A DNA stretch of 53,838 bases from an uncultured Collinsella sp. (GTDB lineage: Bacteria > Actinomycetota > Coriobacteriia > Coriobacteriales > Coriobacteriaceae). The stretch lies in NCBI GenBank assembly GCA_900541685.1, contig UQKM01000016.1:1-53838 (forward strand), given 5' to 3'. Positions 31,632-40,378 of the stretch are shown here, one piece after another; positions within the stretch are counted from its first letter, which is position 1; each line of letters begins with the position of its first letter. Below the pieces are notes generated by a model. That model saw only the letters and a program-made list of their open reading frames with translations, was not told where the DNA came from and did no database searches. Both the position numbers and the translations under genes were made by a program.

Positions 31632-32417
31632 ATGGCAGATACCGCCACTACCGGCGTTGCGGCCGCCGCACAGACCAATGAGCCGCTCATCCGCGTCGAG
31701 GGCCTGCGCAAGAGCTTCGGCTCGCTCGAGGTACTCAAGGGCATCGACCTGTCCGTTAACCCCGGCGAGGTCGTCACCATTATCGGCGCCTCGGGCTCGG
31801 GCAAGTCGACCTTCCTGCGCTGCCTCAACCTGCTTGAGACCCCGGACGCGGGCCACATCTGGTTCCACGGCCAGGACCTTACGGCCGAGCGCTGCAATAT
31901 CAATAAACTTCGCGAGGACATCGGCATGGTGTTCCAGGGCTTTAACCTGTTCAACAATATGGATGTGCTCGACAACTGCACGCTCGCGCCCGTCACGCTC
32001 AAAAAGATGGGCAAGGCCGAGGCCGAGAAGGTCGCGATGGAGCATCTGACCAGCGTGGGACTCGAAAAGTTCGCGCACGCCGCCGTGGGCCGCCTGTCCG
32101 GTGGTCAAAAACAGCGCGTGGCCATCGCCCGTGCCCTATGCATGAATCCGCAGATCATGCTGTTCGACGAGCCGACCTCCGCGCTCGACCCCGAGATTGT
32201 GGGAGAAGTGCTCGAGGTCATGCGCAAGCTCGCTGCCGACGGCATGACCATGGTCGTCGTCACGCACGAGATGGCCTTTGCCCGAACCGTGTCCGACCGC
32301 GTGGTCTTTATGGACAAGGGCGTAGTGCTCGAGGACGCCGCGCCGGCCGAGCTCTTCGGCAACCCCAAGCACCAACGTACTCGCGAGTTCCTCTCGCGTT
32401 ATCTCGAGGACAAATAA
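31632..32417 (+). CDS. Amino-acid ABC transporter ATP-binding protein (GlnQ/HisP-like)
   Basis: A 261-residue ATPase. Walker A GASGSGKST, signature RLSGGQKQRVA, Walker B IMLFDEPTSALD, and switch histidine in VVVTHEMAFAR. Start 31632 follows GAGGAGAATCATC; a start at 31557 inside the permease gene is less likely. Drives import by the receptor/permease pair encoded upstream. Confidence 0.93.
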   Translation: MADTATTGVAAAAQTNEPLIRVEGLRKSFGSLEVLKGIDLSVNPGEVVTIIGASGSGKSTFLRCLNLLETPDAGHIWFHGQDLTAERCNINKLREDIGMVFQGFNLFNNMDVLDNCTLAPVTLKKMGKAEAEKVAMEHLTSVGLEKFAHAAVGRLSGGQKQRVAIARALCMNPQIMLFDEPTSALDPEIVGEVLEVMRKLAADGMTMVVVTHEMAFARTVSDRVVFMDKGVVLEDAAPAELFGNPKHQRTREFLSRYLEDK

Positions 32418-32489
32418 CCGACCGCTAACGCTTACGTGGCAGGGCCGCTCCGGTGGGGCGGCCCTCGTCATCACAATCGAAAGGATGTC

Positions 32490-33905
32490 ATGGCCGAGGT
32501 TTGGCGCTTCTTTGCGCATGAGGATGATTTTGCCGATATAGACGAGGCTGACGCGTGCGAGCGCTTGGGCCGCGTGCTGTCGTTTCCGACTATCTCGAGC
32601 ATGGATGCCGAGGCGGTGGACTGGCAACCGTTCGACGACCTGCGCACCTATATGCAACAGGCGTGGCCGCACGTGTTTGCGGCGGGCGAGGTCGAGCTTA
32701 TCGATCACTCGCTGCTGGTGACACTTGGCGGTTCCGACCCTGCCCTCAAACCCGTTATGCTCATGGGCCACATGGACGTGGTTCCCGTGGTGCCCGGCAC
32801 CGAGGCTGACTGGACGCATGCCCCCTTTAGTGGCCACGTGGACGACACCTACATTTGGGGTCGCGGCGCTATCGACATGAAGGACCAGGTCGCAGGCATT
32901 CTCGAGGCGGTTGAGTATGCGCTGGCGCACGGTTGGCAGCGCGAGCGCACACTGCTCCTGGCCTTTGGCCAGGACGAGGAGACGACGCAGTACGGCGCAG
33001 GCGCCATCGGCCGCGCGCTCGAGGAGCGCGGCATTGAGCTTGAGTACCTGATCGACGAGGGCGATTACCGCATCGCTCCGGCTGCCGAGTACAGCGCGGG
33101 CGAGGGTTGGCTCATGCACGCCGACCTGGCTGAGAAAGGTTATGCCGACATTGTGCTCAAGACGAAGAGTGAGGGCGGGCACTCGTCGAATCCTTTCGGC
33201 GGCACATCGCTCGAGGTGCTGAGCCGAGCTATCGCCGCAATCTGCGATATCGAGTGGCCGACGCATGTGACCGATCTGCTTGCCGCGCAGCTTGTCGAGT
33301 TGGGGCTCTACACGGCGGATGAGATTGCCGCCAACAAGGACGTCATCATGCGCGAGTGCCTCGCCAGCAAGAAGCTCTACCCGCTCGTGACCACCACCTG
33401 CGCACCGACCCAAATCGAGGGCGGCAGCACCGGCGCCAACGTGATGCCGCAGGATATGTGGGCCAATATCAACTTCCGCATGCTCGAAGGCACGGGCGTG
33501 GCCGATGTCGTTACCCGCTGCCGCGAGGCGGTTGCCGCGGCGGGCCTTGCCGGGCGCGTGGAGGTCGAACTCGGTCTCGGCAGCTCCGAGCCTTCGCCGT
33601 CCCCGCGCGTCGGCGGGCCGGGGCTCGAGGCCGTTCGCGCCATTGCCGCCCGCTTCTTCCGTGATCCAAAGGGGACGGAGGAAAACGGATCATCCGAGCC
33701 GTTGGCGATTGTCCCCTCGACTGTGATCGGCGCGACCGACGCTGCCAACTATCAGCGCATTTGCTCCGAGTGCATTCGTTTTTCGGCGTTTGTGGTCGAC
33801 GATGACGAGTGCGAGCGCGGCGTCCACGGCACCAACGAGCGCATTACCCGCCGTGCCTACCTCCAGGGCGTTCGCTTTTTCATCGCTCTGCTCCACACGC
33901 TCTAG
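32490..33905 (+). CDS. M20-family metallopeptidase (dipeptidase/carboxypeptidase-like)
   Basis: A 471-residue dinuclear zinc peptidase. LMGHMDVVPV (first His and Asp), GRGAIDMKDQ (bridging Asp) and FGQDEETTQYG (catalytic Glu-Glu) occur in order, with a lid domain starting near KSEGGHSSNPFGG. Closest by feel to the carboxypeptidase S/aminoacylase-like subgroup. It follows the amino-acid ABC operon after a GC-rich hairpin lacking a T run (32442-32466), so it may be co-expressed to process imported peptides or amides. Start 32490 follows GAAAGGATGTC. Confidence 0.87.
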   Translation: MAEVWRFFAHEDDFADIDEADACERLGRVLSFPTISSMDAEAVDWQPFDDLRTYMQQAWPHVFAAGEVELIDHSLLVTLGGSDPALKPVMLMGHMDVVPVVPGTEADWTHAPFSGHVDDTYIWGRGAIDMKDQVAGILEAVEYALAHGWQRERTLLLAFGQDEETTQYGAGAIGRALEERGIELEYLIDEGDYRIAPAAEYSAGEGWLMHADLAEKGYADIVLKTKSEGGHSSNPFGGTSLEVLSRAIAAICDIEWPTHVTDLLAAQLVELGLYTADEIAANKDVIMRECLASKKLYPLVTTTCAPTQIEGGSTGANVMPQDMWANINFRMLEGTGVADVVTRCREAVAAAGLAGRVEVELGLGSSEPSPSPRVGGPGLEAVRAIAARFFRDPKGTEENGSSEPLAIVPSTVIGATDAANYQRICSECIRFSAFVVDDDECERGVHGTNERITRRAYLQGVRFFIALLHTL

Positions 33906-33939
33906 AATCCGACAAAGGGACTGTCCCTTTGTCGGATTC
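33905..33939. repeat. GTGACAAAGGG-type hairpin repeat, variant
   Basis: GAATCCGACAAAGGGAC and its exact complement, 17 bases each, around a single T, starting on the last base of the peptidase stop codon. Outer bases differ from the other family members on both arms together. Confidence 0.8.
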
Positions 33940-34134
33940 CGTGCGGGTTATATGCAGGTTTGCCTGCGCACGCTATCATGTATGGGTTAGACCGCAACTA
34001 TGTACCCCATACGTGAAGGGATGCGCATGTATCTGAAGATCGACATGTTCTAGCTGGGCTTACCCCCGCAGTGGCACCATACGCCCCATCAATTCTGCCG
34101 ATTTTCACCTTCACGCATATAAAGGAGTCCCGCC

Positions 34135-35202
34135 ATGCGCGACAAGCTCGAAAAGATCATCAAGGCCTACGAGGAGCTCGAGAAGAAGCTTTCCGATCCG
34201 GCCGTCGCCTCCGATATCAAGGAGTTCACGCGTCTCAACAAGGAGTACGCGCACCAGTCCGACCTCATCGCCGCCTCGCGCGAGTACATCGGCGCGCTCG
34301 ATGACATCGAGGCTGCCAAGGAAATGCTCCACGATACTACCGATGCCGATGAGAAGGAGATGCTCCAGATGGACATCTCCGAAAACGAGGCCAAGCTTCC
34401 CCAGCTCGAGGAAGACATTAAGTACATGCTCATCCCGAGCGACCCCAACGACGACAAGAACACCATCGTCGAAATCCGCTCCGCCGCCGGTGGCGACGAG
34501 GCCGCCATCTTCGCCGGCGACCTGTACAAGATGTACCAGCGCTTCTGCGAGTCGCGCGGCTGGAAGACCACCGTGCTCGATTCCAGCCCCAGCGAGGCCG
34601 GCGGCTTTAAGTCCATCGAGTTCAAGGTTGAGGGCGACCGCGTCTACTCCGTCATGAAGTTCGAGTCCGGCGTGCACCGCGTCCAGCGCGTCCCCAAGAC
34701 CGAGTCCCAGGGCCGCATTCAGACCTCCACGGCTACCGTCGCCGTACTTCCCGAGGCCGAGGAAATCGACGTCCAGATCAACCAGTCCGACCTGCGCATC
34801 GATACTTACTGCGCTTCGGGCCCTGGTGGTCAGTGCGTTAACACCACCTACTCCGCCGTGCGTATCACCCACCTGCCCACCAACACCGTGGTACAGTCGC
34901 AGGAACAGCGCTCCCAGATCCAGAACCGCGAAGTCTGCATGCAGATGCTGCGCGCCCGCCTGTACGAGATGGAGCTCGAGAAGCAGCAGGCAGAGCTCGG
35001 TGCCGAGCGCCAAAGCCAGATCGGCCACGGCAATCGTTCCGAGAAGATCCGTACCTACAACCAGCCCCAGGACCGCGTGACCGATCACCGCATCGGCTTC
35101 AACTCCACCTATAACGGCGTCCTCCTGGGCGACCAGCTCGGCACTGTCATCGAGGCACTCGCCGCTGCCGAGCGAGCCGAGAAGCTGGCGCAGGCCGTGT
35201 AG
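34135..35202 (+). CDS. prfA: Peptide chain release factor 1
   Basis: A 355-residue RF1 that recognises UAA and UAG and triggers peptide release. The GGQ loop is residues 231-233 in ASGPGGQCVNTT, and the codon-recognition tripeptide position reads PKT (187-189, in RVPKTESQGR). Most RF1 proteins have His or Ser after GGQ; here it is Cys. The start follows AAAGGAGTCCCGCC. The prmC gene that methylates the GGQ glutamine comes next, but a 147-base repeat has landed directly after the stop. The gap before it (33940-34134) holds no gene. Confidence 0.97.
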   Translation: MRDKLEKIIKAYEELEKKLSDPAVASDIKEFTRLNKEYAHQSDLIAASREYIGALDDIEAAKEMLHDTTDADEKEMLQMDISENEAKLPQLEEDIKYMLIPSDPNDDKNTIVEIRSAAGGDEAAIFAGDLYKMYQRFCESRGWKTTVLDSSPSEAGGFKSIEFKVEGDRVYSVMKFESGVHRVQRVPKTESQGRIQTSTATVAVLPEAEEIDVQINQSDLRIDTYCASGPGGQCVNTTYSAVRITHLPTNTVVQSQEQRSQIQNREVCMQMLRARLYEMELEKQQAELGAERQSQIGHGNRSEKIRTYNQPQDRVTDHRIGFNSTYNGVLLGDQLGTVIEALAAAERAEKLAQAV

Positions 35203-35349
35203 GTTACGGCGTTTTACCAAACGCCGTAACGGCTCGACGCTGCGCGCCGCCCAGGGCGACAATTTGTCATTCAAAAGGCAAGGCATGACCAGAAGGTCTA
35301 TGCCTTGCCTTTTTCATGCCAACTTGTTCGCCCTGGACGTCGCTCGCTG
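35203..35349. repeat. Two-hairpin terminator-like repeat, copy 1
   Basis: Begins right after the prfA stop codon. Hairpin 1 is GTTACGGCGTTT-TACC-AAACGCCGTAAC (35203-35230). Hairpin 2 (about 35274-35313) pairs AAAGGCAAGGCAT with ATGCCTTGCCTTT and is followed by a T run. About 90% identical by eye to 50802-50952. The rest of the gap to prmC (35350-35792) has no recognisable gene. Confidence 0.85.
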
Positions 35350-35792
35350 GCATTGCCAAAACAACGGCGTTTCCTTGGTTGTCAAATGACCCGTAGGGAG
35401 TCATTGTGGACATTGCCTTGATATTTTATTCAGTCGGCTGTGATGGCATTTGAGCTGCTTACCTGCTCGAAGTAATTAACAGCCTTCATCTGCGATCGAA
35501 AATAATACTCGAAAAATCGTCCAAGAAGTCGTGGGGCCCTTTTTGGTGCGTCGCGCGTCAAGCGATGTGGCAAGCGTTTGGTTAGATATTGGTCAGTTTA
35601 GGGGCAACCTTGCCAAAAGCTTGACGAATGCAAATCTAGACGTCGGCGAATGAACACTTTGAGCGAGCCCGGTGCAAAATTCTGGGCTGATTCTCGATAA
35701 TCGCCTTCAATCGCCCCTTGCCAAGCGCTGGCCTCGCGTACAATCTGCTCCGACATTCGCGCGCCGCCTGGCGCTTAAGAGGGGAGGACCCC

Positions 35793-37049
35793 ATGGCAAA
35801 CGAGATCTGGACCATCAAGCGTTGTCTCGAGTGGACCAAGGAGTACCTGGCCGAGCGCGGCGAGGAACACCCCCGTCTTTCTGCCGAATGGCTGCTGTGC
35901 GCAGCCACGGGTCTGGCGCGCATTGACCTATATATGCGCATGGACGAGACGCTTAACGCAGCCCAGCTCGAGACCATGCACGCGGCCGTTGTCCGCCGCG
36001 CTAAGGGCGAGCCGCTGCAATACATTACGGGCAGCACGCAGTTCCGCATGATCGACGTCGCGTGCGCCCCCGGCGTGCTCATTCCGCGTCCCGAGACCGA
36101 GATGCTTGTCGAGGAAGTCCTCAATTATCTGGATGCCGAGGTGCTGAGCCCCGAGGCTGCCATCCGTCAGCGCGCTGAGCTGCCCTGGAACGACGAGGTC
36201 GAGCAGGCGCGCAAAGCCGAAGCCGCATTGGCCGACGAGCGAGCGACGGCCGAGCGCCGTGCCGCCAACCTCACAGCTGCCGACGAGGCGGCGTTGGGTA
36301 GCGATGTGCTGGGCAGTCGCGCCTATGCCGAGGAACTGGCCGATCGCGAGGCCGAGCAAGCCGCCGAGCAGGCAGCAGAGGCCGAGGCCGATGCCGAGGA
36401 AACCGCTGAGCCCAAGCTCGACGAATACGGCATCGCCATCGAAGGTGCCGACCAGGAGGCTTCCCTAGTGCAGGATGCCGCCGCGCCCGCTCCGGTCGAG
36501 CCCCGTATCGCCCGCGTTCTCGAGGTCGGCTGCGGCACGGGTTGCATCTCGCTTTCCCTTGCTTGGGAGCGTCACGGCCACGTTACCTGCACCGCCACCG
36601 ATATCGAGCCGCGCGCCATCGATCTGGCCACCAAAAACCGCGACGCCCTCGGCCTCACGGCAGATGAGGTTGCCTTCAGCCTCACCAACCTGGTGAGCTC
36701 TATCCCCCGCGAAGAGTGGGGCACCTTTGATGTGCTCGTCTCCAATCCACCTTACATCCCGACTGACGTCATGCGCTCGCTGCCGCACGAGGTCAAGGAC
36801 TTCGAGCCCGATTTAGCGCTCGAGGGCGGTGCCGACGGCCTCGATATCTTCCGCCGCCTGCTCAACGCGGCGCCCTATATGCTGCGCGCCGGCGGCCTGT
36901 TTGCCTGCGAGCTCTACGAGGGCGCCCTCGATACCGCGGCCGAGCTCTGTCGCCAGGCGGGTCTTTCGGACGTGCGCATCGTCCGCGACCTCACCGATCG
37001 CCCCCGCATCGTCCGAGCCATCGTCACCGAGCCCAAACAGCGTATTTAA
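35793..37049 (+). CDS. prmC: PrmC, release factor glutamine methyltransferase (with large insertion)
   Basis: A 418-residue enzyme that N5-methylates the GGQ glutamine of RF1/RF2. The N-terminal helical domain contains EPLQYITGSTQF and PGVLIPRPETE; the SAM domain has LEVGCGTGCISLSLA (243-257) and the substrate motif NPPYIP (318-323). Usual length is about 280; the excess is an acidic, Ala/Glu-rich stretch at about residues 116-235 between the two parts, exactly at the normal short junction. Start 35793 follows GGGGAGGACCCC. Synteny with prfA makes the call firm. Confidence 0.93.
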   Translation: MANEIWTIKRCLEWTKEYLAERGEEHPRLSAEWLLCAATGLARIDLYMRMDETLNAAQLETMHAAVVRRAKGEPLQYITGSTQFRMIDVACAPGVLIPRPETEMLVEEVLNYLDAEVLSPEAAIRQRAELPWNDEVEQARKAEAALADERATAERRAANLTAADEAALGSDVLGSRAYAEELADREAEQAAEQAAEAEADAEETAEPKLDEYGIAIEGADQEASLVQDAAAPAPVEPRIARVLEVGCGTGCISLSLAWERHGHVTCTATDIEPRAIDLATKNRDALGLTADEVAFSLTNLVSSIPREEWGTFDVLVSNPPYIPTDVMRSLPHEVKDFEPDLALEGGADGLDIFRRLLNAAPYMLRAGGLFACELYEGALDTAAELCRQAGLSDVRIVRDLTDRPRIVRAIVTEPKQRI

Positions 37050-37082
37050 GCTGAACAAATAGACACCTGCGTAAGTTTGTCC

Positions 37083-37115
37083 TTGCAGTATACCGTAAAA
37101 CTTCTATTATAGAAG
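37083..37115 (+). promoter_or_regulatory. Promoter and candidate operator of the toxin-antitoxin pair
   Basis: TTGCAG (37083-37088) and TATTAT (37105-37110) are 16 bases apart. CTTCTA-TTA-TAGAAG (37101-37115) is a perfect inverted repeat covering the -10 box, a fitting site for autorepression by the antitoxin. Confidence 0.55.
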
Positions 37116-37124
37116 GAGAAGGGT

Positions 37125-37520
37125 ATGTCAAATCAGCTGCATCGATACCGTATCGTGCTTGATTACATTGAACCTTGGCTTGATGAGCAGGATGAAGCTA
37201 CACTGAAGCAGTTTTATGCAGACCTTTTGGTGCTTGAGAAGGAAGGTCCCAGCCTTGGTCGTCCGTTGGTTGATCGCGTAAAGGGCTCGAAGCTTCATCA
37301 TCTAAAGGAACTGAGGGTGACGTCGTGTGGTCGGCAGGTGATTCGTATCCTCTTCGCTTTTGACCCCAAGCGCCAGGCGGTATTGCTGTTGGCGGGTGAT
37401 AAGTCGCGAGCGAGATCGTCGAGGGCAAAATGGAACGGCTGGTATGCGATCGCCATTCCAAAGGCCGAGCAGATATACCGTCGCCACGTAAGGAGGCTCG
37501 ATCGAGATGGAACTGCATGA
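37125..37520 (+). CDS. HigB/Gp49-like toxin of a type II toxin-antitoxin system
   Basis: A 131-residue RelE-superfamily protein. LVDRVKGSKLHHLKELRVTS and RILFAFDPKRQAVLLLAGDKS match the phage Gp49/HigB family, which cleaves mRNA at the ribosome. It precedes and overlaps (14 bases) a helix-turn-helix antitoxin gene, the HigBA order. Base composition is more A/T-rich than the flanking genes, and the pair splits the prmC-tsaC region, so it was probably acquired by transfer. Activity is not provable from sequence. Confidence 0.82.
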   Translation: MSNQLHRYRIVLDYIEPWLDEQDEATLKQFYADLLVLEKEGPSLGRPLVDRVKGSKLHHLKELRVTSCGRQVIRILFAFDPKRQAVLLLAGDKSRARSSRAKWNGWYAIAIPKAEQIYRRHVRRLDRDGTA

Positions 37521-37809
37521 GTATATGGAATCCCGCGGGATAACGCGCGACTCTATTGCCGTCGAGCAGGAGAGGACTCGCGAGCGTGTTGAAGCCTATA
37601 AGCTTGCTCAGATTCGCAAGCTAAAAGATCTAACGCAGGCGTCGATCGCCCAGTCGATGGGCGTTTCTCAAAAACGTGTATCTGAGCTCGAGCGCGGGGA
37701 GTTGGGTTCGATGAGGCTCGACACGCTGAACAGGTACGCAGAGAGCCTCGGCGGAAAACTGGTTGCAAGCATTGAGTTTCCCGATCGTACCGTTACACTT
37801 GCGCGCTAA
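37507..37809 (+). CDS. XRE/HigA-like antitoxin
   Basis: A 100-residue DNA-binding antitoxin. After a charged N-terminal helix, the Xre helix-turn-helix is KLKDLTQASIAQSMGVSQKR and VSELERGE (about 40-66). It should neutralise the toxin by direct binding and repress the shared promoter. Start overlaps the toxin end; GAGGCTCGATCG may carry its ribosome site. Confidence 0.85.
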   Translation: MELHEYMESRGITRDSIAVEQERTRERVEAYKLAQIRKLKDLTQASIAQSMGVSQKRVSELERGELGSMRLDTLNRYAESLGGKLVASIEFPDRTVTLAR

Positions 37810-37956
37810 AAACCTTCAATAACCCCCTCACTTTCACCGACTACTAGAGCCGCTCACCAAACCAACATGCGCTCTGGGCAAATAGGTTGAACGTTTCGTG
37901 CGAGAATGCCCCACAGTAAACAAACTTTCACCAGAGCGTAAGGGGCTGGCATACAC

Positions 37957-38700
37957 ATGCAGACGGTCTATCGGGTATTCGAGGGAGCGCGTGAGCCTCA
38001 TCGGCTCGCCGTCGAGCGTACGGCCGAGGTACTCGGCTGTGGTGGCTTGGCCCTGATCCCGACCGAGACCGTCTATGGTGTCGCCGTGGCAGTCAATGCC
38101 TTCTCGGACGCCGTACCCCAAGATACAAGCGAATTCCCATCGTGGCCGCGCGACCCGCAGGCTGCCGTCAACGGCGCCGCAGTCCCTGCGCTCGGCACCG
38201 GCTATCGCCGTATCTTCACTCTCAAGCAACGTGAACTCACGCAAACCGTCGCCTGGCTGGTCGATGATGCCGAGGCTCTCGACCGCTACGGCGTTGATAT
38301 TCCGGAAGAGGCTCGCGCGCTTGCCCGAAGATGCTGGCCGGGCGCCCTGACTATCGTGGTCAAGGCAGCCCCCTGCGTGCCGACCTTTATGCGCGCCGCC
38401 GACGACACGGTGGCCCTTCGCGCATCGGCCTCGCCCGTGGTGCAGGCGCTCATCCGCGCGTGCGGTAGTCCGCTTGCCTGCACCAGCGCCAATACGCACG
38501 GCGCGCCCGCGCCGGCAAGCTTTGCCGACGTTGAGGACCGCATTCTGGAGGGGGTTGATGTGGCCGTCGACGCGGGCGAGACGCCGTGCCGCGACGCCTC
38601 GACCATCGTGTCGTTCCAGCACGGCGGGCTCCAGATCCTGCGCCAAGGCGCACTTCCCGCATCAGAGATCGAGCGGGTCCTGTCCGACCCGTTGCATTAG
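37957..38700 (+). CDS. Sua5/YciO/YrdC-family threonylcarbamoyl-AMP synthase-like protein
   Basis: A 247-residue protein of the family that makes threonylcarbamoyl-AMP from threonine, bicarbonate and ATP for t6A37 of tRNA. LALIPTETVYGVAV (31-44), KQRELTQ, CWPGALTIVVKA and CTSANTHGAPAP are the family landmarks. Around residues 50-85 a Pro/Ala-rich segment of about 25 residues is added between strand and the KxR motif. It lies in the usual place after prfA/prmC. Start 37957 follows AAGGGGCTGG at a slightly long distance. Confidence 0.85.
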   Translation: MQTVYRVFEGAREPHRLAVERTAEVLGCGGLALIPTETVYGVAVAVNAFSDAVPQDTSEFPSWPRDPQAAVNGAAVPALGTGYRRIFTLKQRELTQTVAWLVDDAEALDRYGVDIPEEARALARRCWPGALTIVVKAAPCVPTFMRAADDTVALRASASPVVQALIRACGSPLACTSANTHGAPAPASFADVEDRILEGVDVAVDAGETPCRDASTIVSFQHGGLQILRQGALPASEIERVLSDPLH

Positions 38701-38713
38701 AAAGGTGTTAGCG

Positions 38714-40255
38714 ATGTCGTTGAATCTGGGCAGCCTGGGCATGGAAGATGCCTCGTTTGGCTTTGGCGGTTCCTACATCATGGCGCTCGACTGCGGTACC
38801 ACCTCGGTGCTCGCGACCATTGTCGACGAATACGGCTGCATCGTTGCCCAGGCACGTCGCAGCATCAAGACCAGCTATCCTCGCCCTGGCTGGGTGGAGC
38901 AGGACCCCATGGCGGTGTTTGCCAGCCAAATCGCGGTCATGATGGAGGTCCAGTTTAAGAGCGGCATCCATTCCGATCGCATCGCAGCCATCGGTATCTC
39001 CAACCAGCGCGAGACCACGGTGGTGTGGGACCGCGTGAGTGGCCAGCCTATCTACAACGCTATCGTGTGGCAGTGTCGCCGCACCGCCTCGACAATCGAT
39101 AAGCTGGTCGAGCAGGGCTGCGAGGAGTTGGTGCGTTCCCGCACCGGCCTTACGCTCGACCCGTATTTCTCGGCTTCCAAGGTGCAGTGGATCCTCGACA
39201 ACGTCGACGGCGCGCGCGAGAGCGCGGCGGCGGGCGACCTTATGTTTGGCACCATCGATACCTGGCTCATCTATAACCTCACTGGCGGCCAAACCTTCGC
39301 CACCGACTACACCAACGCCAGCCGCACGGCGCTCTTCAATATTCATACGCTGGACTGGGACGATGACCTGCTGGCTCTCTTCGACATCCCGCGTGCCATG
39401 ATGCCCGAGGTCCGTTGGAGCGCCGGTGACTACGGCCGCGTCGCGAGCGACATCATGACCAACATGCCGCCCATCATGGGTGTGGCGGGCGACCAGCAGG
39501 CGTCGCTGTTCGGTCACTGCTGCTTCCATCCCGGCCAGACCAAAAACACCTATGGCACGGGCTGCTTTATGCTCATGAACACCGGCGACGAGATCGTCGA
39601 ATCCAAGAATGGCCTGGTCTCCACCATCGGTATCGCTGCGGACGGCAAGGTCAGCTATGCGCTCGAGGGCTCTATTTTTGCCGCCGGCTCAACGATGAAC
39701 TGGCTGCGCGACAACATGGGCGTTATCTCCAACGTATCCGAATCGGCACAGCTCGCCTCCTCGATCGGCGATAACGAGGGATGCTACTTTGTCCCCGCTT
39801 TTGCGGGCTTGGGTGCACCTTGGTGGGACGCGCACGCCCGCGGCATCGTATGCGGTCTGACCGGCGCCTCGAGTCGCGCGACCATCGTACGTGCCGCTTG
39901 CGAGTCCATGGCCTATCAGAGCTATGACGTGCTGCGTGCCATGGAGCAGGACGTGGGCCTTTCGATCGAGCGCCTGTCCGTCGATGGCGGCGCCTCGCGC
40001 AACGAGTTCATCATGCAGTTCCAAGCAGACTTGCTGGATATCCCTGTACTGCAATGCGAGTCGGTGGAGACTACGGCAATCGGTGCCGCGTATCTGGCGG
40101 GCCTTGCGGTTGGGTATTGGGAGGATCTGGAGGAGCTGGAGCAAAACGCCCAGATTGTCAAGACGTTCCATCCCCATATGTCCGTTGAGCGTCGCGAGCG
40201 CAACCTGGACGGTTGGCACGATGCGGTCAAGCGTTCGCTCAGCACCGCTCAGTAG
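38714..40255 (+). CDS. glpK: Glycerol kinase
   Basis: A 513-residue FGGY kinase: ALDCGTTSVLA (phosphate 1), SNQRETTVVWD, DTWLIYNLT, YTNASRT, GDQQASLFGH and GCYFVPAFAGLGAPWW are all glycerol-kinase features. It converts glycerol to glycerol 3-phosphate. No glycerol facilitator or dehydrogenase gene is close. Start at 38714 follows AAAGGTGTTAGCG, 13 bases after the preceding gene; ATG 38741 inside is possible but less well placed. Followed by upp on the same strand. Confidence 0.93.
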   Translation: MSLNLGSLGMEDASFGFGGSYIMALDCGTTSVLATIVDEYGCIVAQARRSIKTSYPRPGWVEQDPMAVFASQIAVMMEVQFKSGIHSDRIAAIGISNQRETTVVWDRVSGQPIYNAIVWQCRRTASTIDKLVEQGCEELVRSRTGLTLDPYFSASKVQWILDNVDGARESAAAGDLMFGTIDTWLIYNLTGGQTFATDYTNASRTALFNIHTLDWDDDLLALFDIPRAMMPEVRWSAGDYGRVASDIMTNMPPIMGVAGDQQASLFGHCCFHPGQTKNTYGTGCFMLMNTGDEIVESKNGLVSTIGIAADGKVSYALEGSIFAAGSTMNWLRDNMGVISNVSESAQLASSIGDNEGCYFVPAFAGLGAPWWDAHARGIVCGLTGASSRATIVRAACESMAYQSYDVLRAMEQDVGLSIERLSVDGGASRNEFIMQFQADLLDIPVLQCESVETTAIGAAYLAGLAVGYWEDLEELEQNAQIVKTFHPHMSVERRERNLDGWHDAVKRSLSTAQ

Positions 40256-40378
40256 GGCTGCGACGGGGCACTCGATACAACAAACCGTTAAACTTATGCA
40301 CGGCGCGCGGCAACAACATCGCCATGCGCCTTGTCAGCAAGGCCATCTTCCGGCCGCAACGAAAGGGGCAATCAATCC

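Noticed and set aside
29537..32014. 825-codon minus-strand open frame opposite the amino-acid ABC operon
   Set aside because: Antisense to three well-supported genes; no motif in it.
32442..32466. Terminator between the ABC ATPase and the peptidase genes
   Set aside because: The AGGGCCGCTCC stem is strong, but no T run follows on either strand, so termination is not supported.
34021..34053. Tiny open frame MRMYLKIDMF upstream of prfA after GAAGGG
   Set aside because: Considered as a leader peptide, but there is no terminator/antiterminator structure or codon bias to support it.
34111..35286. Minus-strand frame opening with residues MPCLLNDKLSPWA
   Set aside because: Its start lies in the repeat at 35203-35349 and the rest is antisense to prfA; the same opening recurs opposite the LCP gene because of the repeat.
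35350..35792. Possible small gene or tRNA between the prfA repeat and prmC
   Set aside because: No tRNA cloverleaf, no good ribosome site and no frame with family resemblance.
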